Source: an uncultured Muribaculaceae bacterium
GTDB taxonomy: Bacteria; Bacteroidota; Bacteroidia; Bacteroidales; Muribaculaceae
Direction: 5' to 3'
Assembly (NCBI GenBank): GCA_910584185.1
Contig: CAJTYC010000051.1
Span: forward strand, 1-18,018
DNA: 18,018 nucleotides
Notes under the pieces: generated by a model
Databases searched by the model: none
What the model saw: the letters and a program-made list of their open reading frames with translations, nothing else
What the model was told of the DNA's origin: nothing
Shown here: positions 14,342 through 18,018 of the stretch, one piece after another
Position numbering within the stretch: the stretch's first letter is position 1
Layout of the letters: each line of letters opens with the position of its first letter
Program-made: the position numbers and the translations under genes

Positions 14342-14647
14342 TCAGCCCTTGCGTTCTATGCGGAGGCGGAGCGGGAAGCCCTCCTCACGTGCCATCTGCT
14401 CAGCCATATTCACTTTGGAGCGTGCTATGTCGTAACTGTATGTGCCCACCAAGGCCATGCCATTGTTGTGAATCTCAAGCATGATTTGCTCCGCATCGGC
14501 AACATTTCGATAAAACACCGTGCGAAGCACCTCCACCACAAAGTCCATCGTGGTGAAATCATCGTTGAGCATATAGACATCAAACTTGTCGGGTTCCTTG
14601 ACATTCAATCTTGACATCAGGGAGGATTGCGATCCGGATTGCGACAC
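14342..14647 (-). CDS. clpS: ClpS adaptor for N-degron proteins
   Basis: Small adaptor that binds N-terminal Leu, Phe, Tyr or Trp and delivers the protein to ClpA. With the GTG start at 14647 it has 101 residues; an ATG at 14617 would give 91. I kept the GTG because ClpS proteins carry a flexible N-terminal tail. The binding-pocket residues known from E. coli are present: Asn-Asp-Asp (28-30), Thr (32-33), Met34 and His60 in EIHNNG. The core runs DVYMLNDDFTTMDFV, then a helix to IMLEIH, then ALVGTYSYDIARSKV. It lies 28 nt upstream of clpA and 58 nt after the preceding small gene. A tandem TTATTAG-type repeat (about 14661-14680) sits before it. Confidence 0.93.
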   Translation of the reverse strand: MSQSGSQSSLMSRLNVKEPDKFDVYMLNDDFTTMDFVVEVLRTVFYRNVADAEQIMLEIHNNGMALVGTYSYDIARSKVNMAEQMAREEGFPLRLRIERKG

Positions 14648-14705
14648 TTTTTTAGGTGTTAAGTATTAGTTATTAGTTATGAGGTTGTTTGCTTATGCAA
14701 GTTTG

Positions 14706-15005
14706 TCAATTAGTGGTTCTTGGTCGTAACTGCCATTGGTTCTCGGTGCTGCGCTTTAGCGCCAGTGGGAACTCTGACTGGAGTACTGACGGCTGCTCCG
14801 TTTCGCAGGGCAGTATGCCAAACTTCTCCAGTTTCACTGCCTCTCCCCTTTTCAGCTTCATATATATGTCTGCCACATCGCCATCGCTGTCGAAAATCAC
14901 GATTACGTTGGCAAACTCATTTACGCAGCACTCCTCACCTTCACATTTATCGGAGGGGAGGGTGCCGTCAATCAGCAGCACCGGACAGAGAATCTTGCAC
15001 TTCAC
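14706..15005 (-). CDS. Small protein of unknown function overlapping the DUF4296 gene
   Basis: ORF of 99 residues starting with GTG, whose first 38 bases overlap the end of the DUF4296 gene in another frame. I do not recognise the product. The N-terminal third is Cys-rich (KCKILCPVLL, then SDKCEGEECC), followed by an alternating stretch FANVIVIFDSDGDVADIYMKL that looks like beta strands, and a polar end. Codons show the third-position bias of the neighbours, which favours a real gene. A start further in, such as the in-frame GTG near 14981, would reduce the overlap. A frameshifted tail of the DUF4296 protein is the alternative. Confidence 0.5.
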   Translation of the reverse strand: MKCKILCPVLLIDGTLPSDKCEGEECCVNEFANVIVIFDSDGDVADIYMKLKRGEAVKLEKFGILPCETEQPSVLQSEFPLALKRSTENQWQLRPRTTN

Positions 15006-15789
15006 GTTTCACTTTTTTTGAGGGTTTACGATATATTTTCTGTGAATGTATGCGGTAATATTCGAGCGAATCGAAAGGGAGCGACGCAAGCGACACACTG
15101 TCGGCCCAGAGCGGCAACTTCGACTGGCTGTCGAGAGCTATATTGCCGAAAATGCGGCGCACCCGGCGTGCTGTGTCAGTCTGGAGATTCAGTTCGAGCT
15201 TGCGGTCAGAGAGCTGCTTGGTGTTGTAAGCCTTCATGCCATCCTCATACTCCACGCCGAGCAGGGCCATGCCCTCAGCCCTTGAGTTGAAACGCATGTT
15301 GAGCCTCAGCTTCTGACCCGGCTCCACCTCCGACGATGGGATAGAAAAATCAAGGCCGTCAGACGAAGCAAAGCCGCTGAACATCATCATGCGGCCATAT
15401 GGCCACAAGTCGTCAAACTGAAGCGTCTCACCCTTGCCGGCATATTTACGCTGCTTTGCATCCAGCTCCTTTTCAACTTTCTCGCACAAGATAAAATACT
15501 TGTCGGGGTTGCGGCTATACCAGGCTATGGTGGAGTCATAATCCTCGTGGCTCACCTTGTGGTCGCGAAGCACCGCCAAGAGCAAATCATCCTCACCGCC
15601 GGAACGCATCCCGACAGAACCGCCACGGTCGCAGGCGCGCGCCAACTCATAGTCGGCCACTATTGGGGCCATCTCCTGATCCGTCATCACCTTTTCCGGA
15701 CGCTTCACACAAGCCGCCAAAGAAAGCAGCGAAAGCAGCGAAAGCGGGAACGCCATCTTCATTACTGACTTACACACCTTGCTGCGCAT
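14968..15789 (-). CDS. DUF4296-like lipoprotein
   Basis: Predicted lipoprotein of 273 residues, function unknown. The sequence reads GTGATG at the end of lspA; I chose the ATG (15789), which overlaps the lspA TGA by one base. A signal peptide (residues 1-26, with FPLSLLSLLSLAAC) ends in a lipobox with Cys27. The DUF4296-type region follows at about 30-120 (RPEKVMTDQEMAPIVADYELA, then a helix ending VEKELDAKQRKY). The second part (about 120-265) is strand-rich, with a basic end KKVKREVQD. A DUF4296 gene next to lspA is a recurrent Bacteroidales arrangement as I recall it. Its own lipid modification would be processed by the enzyme encoded just upstream. Confidence 0.8.
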   Translation of the reverse strand: MRSKVCKSVMKMAFPLSLLSLLSLAACVKRPEKVMTDQEMAPIVADYELARACDRGGSVGMRSGGEDDLLLAVLRDHKVSHEDYDSTIAWYSRNPDKYFILCEKVEKELDAKQRKYAGKGETLQFDDLWPYGRMMMFSGFASSDGLDFSIPSSEVEPGQKLRLNMRFNSRAEGMALLGVEYEDGMKAYNTKQLSDRKLELNLQTDTARRVRRIFGNIALDSQSKLPLWADSVSLASLPFDSLEYYRIHSQKIYRKPSKKVKREVQDSLSGAAD

Positions 15790-16538
15790 CACTTCTTCAC
15801 TTTAGAATTACTTTTCGACACATCGACACTCTTGCCATTGTCGCCATCATCCTCCTTGCCACTGATAGCGGCGAAAGCCAACGAGAAATCGCGGGAATAA
15901 AAGAGAATCAGCAGCGCCACGCCCACACAAATCGAGGCATCGGCGAGATTGAATATATAAGCAAAAAACTCATAATATTCACCCCCTACCCAAGGCATCC
16001 ACTCAGGCCAATAGAAATCGAAAAGAGGGAAATAGAACATATCGACCACGCGGCCTTCAAACCAGTCGGCATAACCGCCGCCGGGAGGAAAAGCCACAGC
16101 CAATTCAGGAGGCATCGGGTTATTGAAGAGACGGCCATAGAATACGCAATCGAAAATATTGCCCGCAGCTCCGGCCGTAATAAGGGCCACTGCCACTATG
16201 AAACCGGTGCGCAATTCATATTTCAGGCGAATCTTCACCAAAAACCAAATGAAGAGGCCCACGGCCACAATACGGCCAAAGGTGAGCAAGAGCTTATTCC
16301 AAAGTTCGAGGCCGAAAGCCATGCCATTATTCTCGATAAACTTCAGATGAAACCAGGAAGTGATTTCATAATCCTCACCAAGATAAAAATGGGTCTTCAC
16401 CCAAATCTTGATAATCTGGTCGGCAACCAGCACAAGCAGGATAATCGCAGAGGCGAGTATTCCCGCATTAGAGCGTATCGCCGAAGGAGCGGCTCCCCCG
16501 GCGATACTATCATTATTGTTATTCATCAACTTCGACAT
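15789..16538 (-). CDS. lspA: Lipoprotein signal peptidase II
   Basis: Inner-membrane aspartic protease that removes signal peptides from prolipoproteins. Catalytic Asp residues by family comparison: Asp166 in GRVVDM and Asp200 in FNLAD; GNIFD (126-130) and IENNGMAFGL are further signatures. Four membrane helices are visible (about 27-45, 85-104, 112-130, 192-215). At 249 residues it is much longer than E. coli LspA (164): there are loops before and after VVDM (typical for Bacteroidetes, as I recall), an unusual Asn-rich N-terminus (MSKLMNNNNDSIAGGAAPS) and a charged, Ser/Lys-rich tail. The ATG follows the ileS stop by one base (TGA-T-ATG). A strong hairpin can form within codons 11-22. Confidence 0.93.
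   Translation of the reverse strand: MSKLMNNNNDSIAGGAAPSAIRSNAGILASAIILLVLVADQIIKIWVKTHFYLGEDYEITSWFHLKFIENNGMAFGLELWNKLLLTFGRIVAVGLFIWFLVKIRLKYELRTGFIVAVALITAGAAGNIFDCVFYGRLFNNPMPPELAVAFPPGGGYADWFEGRVVDMFYFPLFDFYWPEWMPWVGGEYYEFFAYIFNLADASICVGVALLILFYSRDFSLAFAAISGKEDDGDNGKSVDVSKSNSKVKK
16475..16507 (-). repeat. Inverted repeat inside the 5' end of lspA
   Basis: GTATCGCCG (16475-16483) and CGGCGATAC (16499-16507) are perfect 9-bp arms; inside, GGAG (16486-16489) pairs with CTCC (16493-16496). In the lspA mRNA this stacked hairpin covers codons 11-22, where the protein has a non-conserved N-terminal extension. Confidence 0.6.
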
Positions 16539-16539
16539 A

Positions 16540-18018
16540 TCAGCGAGATACCCTTGCGAAGATTATTTCACCGTCGATATCAAGTTCTACAACGCCATCG
16601 CCGGCAAGCCCCTCAACGAGTGTAATCTCATTGGCAAGTACCTGCGAAGCCACATAATCGCTGAACTGCGAGAGAGCCTCACGCACCGAAGGCACGTCGC
16701 TAAGTTCCACCCGCACCTTGTCGGTAATCTCGAAGTCAGACGACTTGCGGATATTCTGCACACGATTGATAAGTTCGCGGGCCATACCCTCATTCTTGAG
16801 TTCGGGGGTGAGCGTAACGTCGAGAGCCACGGTGACACTGCCATCGTTAGCAACGAGCCAGCCCGGGATATCCTCCGGAATCACCTCCACATCCTCGAGA
16901 GTCACCACCGGTTCGCCGGGGAGCTCCACAAACTTATACTCGCCGTTCTTCTCAAGTTCGGCAATCTGAGATTGCTCCATGGCCGTGATAGCCTTGCCGA
17001 GGTCCTTCATAATCTTGCCATACTTCGGACCGAGCTTCTTGAAGTCAGCCTTGACACGCTTCACGAGACCGGATTCTTCATTCTCTACAATCTTGAGTTC
17101 CTTGACATTAAGTTCGCTGAGCAGAATCTGCTCCACGGCACGGAGGTCATCGCGCTGGGCATCGTTCATCACCGGCACGAGCAGCGTGCGCAGAGGCTGG
17201 CGCACCTTAAGGTTGGCCTTGCGGCGCAGAGCCAGCACGTTAGAGGTAATGACCTGAGCGAGGTTCATACGCTCCTCCAAACGTTTGTCGATGGCAGACT
17301 CATCGGCCTTGGGGAAGTCAGCGAGATGCACCGATACATACTCCTCGCCCACAGCCGGAGCCATAAGGTCGGCATAGAGGCGGTCAGCATAGAAGGGCGA
17401 GAAAGGAGCCATGAGCAACGCCACAGTCTTCAGACACTCGAAGAGAGTCTGATAAGCTGCGAGCTTATCCTGATCCATATCACCGGCCCAGAAACGCTTG
17501 CGGTTGAGACGCACGTACCAGTTGGAGAGATTATTGTTTACGAAATCATCTATCGCACGCGCAGCCTTGGTCGGTTCATAGTCATCGAGGTCTGCCTCCA
17601 CCTCCTTGATAAGCGAATTAAGGAGAGAGAGAATCCAACGGTCAATTTCAGGACGCTCAGCGAGAGGCACCTGCTTCTCCGTGCCGGTGAAACCATCCAC
17701 ATTTGCATAAAGAGCGAGGAACTTATAAGTATTGTGCAAAGTGGCGAAAAGCTTACGGCTCACTTCGGCCACTCCCTCCTCGTCATACTTCAGGTTGTCC
17801 CACGGTGAAGAGTTGGAAATCATGTACCAACGCACAGGGTCGATACCGAAACGCTCAATGTTGTCAAACGGATCGATGGCATTACCGAGACGCTTTGACA
17901 TCTTGTTGCCATTCTTGTCGAGCACAAGACCGTTAGAAATAACAGCCTTGTAAGCCACAGAGTCGAACACCATGCCGGCAATGGCATGAAGCGTGAAGAA
18001 CCATCCGCGAGTCTGGTC
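16540..18018 (-). CDS. ileS: Isoleucyl-tRNA synthetase (5' end missing)
   Basis: C-terminal 492 residues of the enzyme that charges tRNA-Ile. The frame is open to the window edge, beginning DQTRGWFFTLHA, a typical class Ia segment just before the KMSKS loop. KMSKR lies at fragment residues 39-43. The anticodon-binding helical domain follows (about 60-260, with SNWYVRLNRKRFW), then an extended C-terminal part (LGPKYGKIMKDL, ELPGEPVVTLEDV, NEGMARELINRVQNIRK). There is no C-terminal zinc finger of the E. coli type; the tail resembles the eukaryote-like type 2 IleRS common in Bacteroidetes. The HIGH motif and editing domain lie outside the window. The stop precedes lspA by one base. Confidence 0.95.
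   Translation of the reverse strand, partial: DQTRGWFFTLHAIAGMVFDSVAYKAVISNGLVLDKNGNKMSKRLGNAIDPFDNIERFGIDPVRWYMISNSSPWDNLKYDEEGVAEVSRKLFATLHNTYKFLALYANVDGFTGTEKQVPLAERPEIDRWILSLLNSLIKEVEADLDDYEPTKAARAIDDFVNNNLSNWYVRLNRKRFWAGDMDQDKLAAYQTLFECLKTVALLMAPFSPFYADRLYADLMAPAVGEEYVSVHLADFPKADESAIDKRLEERMNLAQVITSNVLALRRKANLKVRQPLRTLLVPVMNDAQRDDLRAVEQILLSELNVKELKIVENEESGLVKRVKADFKKLGPKYGKIMKDLGKAITAMEQSQIAELEKNGEYKFVELPGEPVVTLEDVEVIPEDIPGWLVANDGSVTVALDVTLTPELKNEGMARELINRVQNIRKSSDFEITDKVRVELSDVPSVREALSQFSDYVASQVLANEITLVEGLAGDGVVELDIDGEIIFARVSR

Noticed and set aside
16408..17808. A 466-codon plus-strand frame opposite ileS
   Set aside because: IleRS signatures on the minus strand are clear throughout; the long open antisense frame follows from codon bias.

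Overview
This window looks like chromosomal DNA from a gut-type Bacteroidales bacterium, most likely a Muribaculaceae-like lineage. That is an inference from protein style, moderately high GC and gene order; no rRNA or marker comparison was possible. Supporting signs are a Bacteroidetes-type promoter (TTG, 20 bp, TAACTTTG) before the sigma factor gene, a GlnRS, a type-2-like IleRS C-terminus followed by lspA and a DUF4296 lipoprotein, and heptamer repeats between genes. I see no tRNA, rRNA, CRISPR array, transposase or prophage module.

Left part (1-5760, all plus strand). A RecQ-family helicase, cut by the window edge just after its expected DEAH motif, is followed after 1 nt by a UmuC-type Y-family polymerase: a DNA-repair pair. 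Next come a DUF3332-like lipoprotein, then a small envelope-stress-like cluster (two YtxH-like glycine-zipper proteins, a Holin-X-like two-helix membrane protein and a basic-tailed unknown), then prmA, the ribosomal protein L11 methyltransferase.

Middle part (5761-10346). A 392-bp gap holds a dispersed composite repeat and the promoter of an ECF-like sigma factor. Downstream of the sigma gene are a short direct repeat, a long perfect-stem hairpin and, on the minus strand, a 37-codon ORF with an IRQFAR core and an ILN end. Divergent from that ORF are glnS and, overlapping it by 1 nt, a GltD/NfnB-type FAD/NAD(P)H oxidoreductase.

Right part (10453-18018, all minus strand). In transcription order: ileS (partial), lspA, DUF4296 lipoprotein, a small unknown protein, clpS, clpA, aat and an SprT-like metalloprotease. 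ileS-lspA-DUF4296 are tightly coupled (1-nt gap, then a stop/start overlap). clpS-clpA-aat together form nearly a whole bacterial N-degron pathway: Aat makes the degron, ClpS recognises it and ClpA unfolds the substrate; only ClpP is missing. Between clpA and aat lie three palindromes spaced exactly 16 bp apart, the most striking non-coding structure in the window.

Most of the window is ordinary housekeeping and maintenance. The parts worth a second look are the phased palindromes, the composite intergenic repeats, the 37-codon ORF with its hairpin, and the operon pairings.
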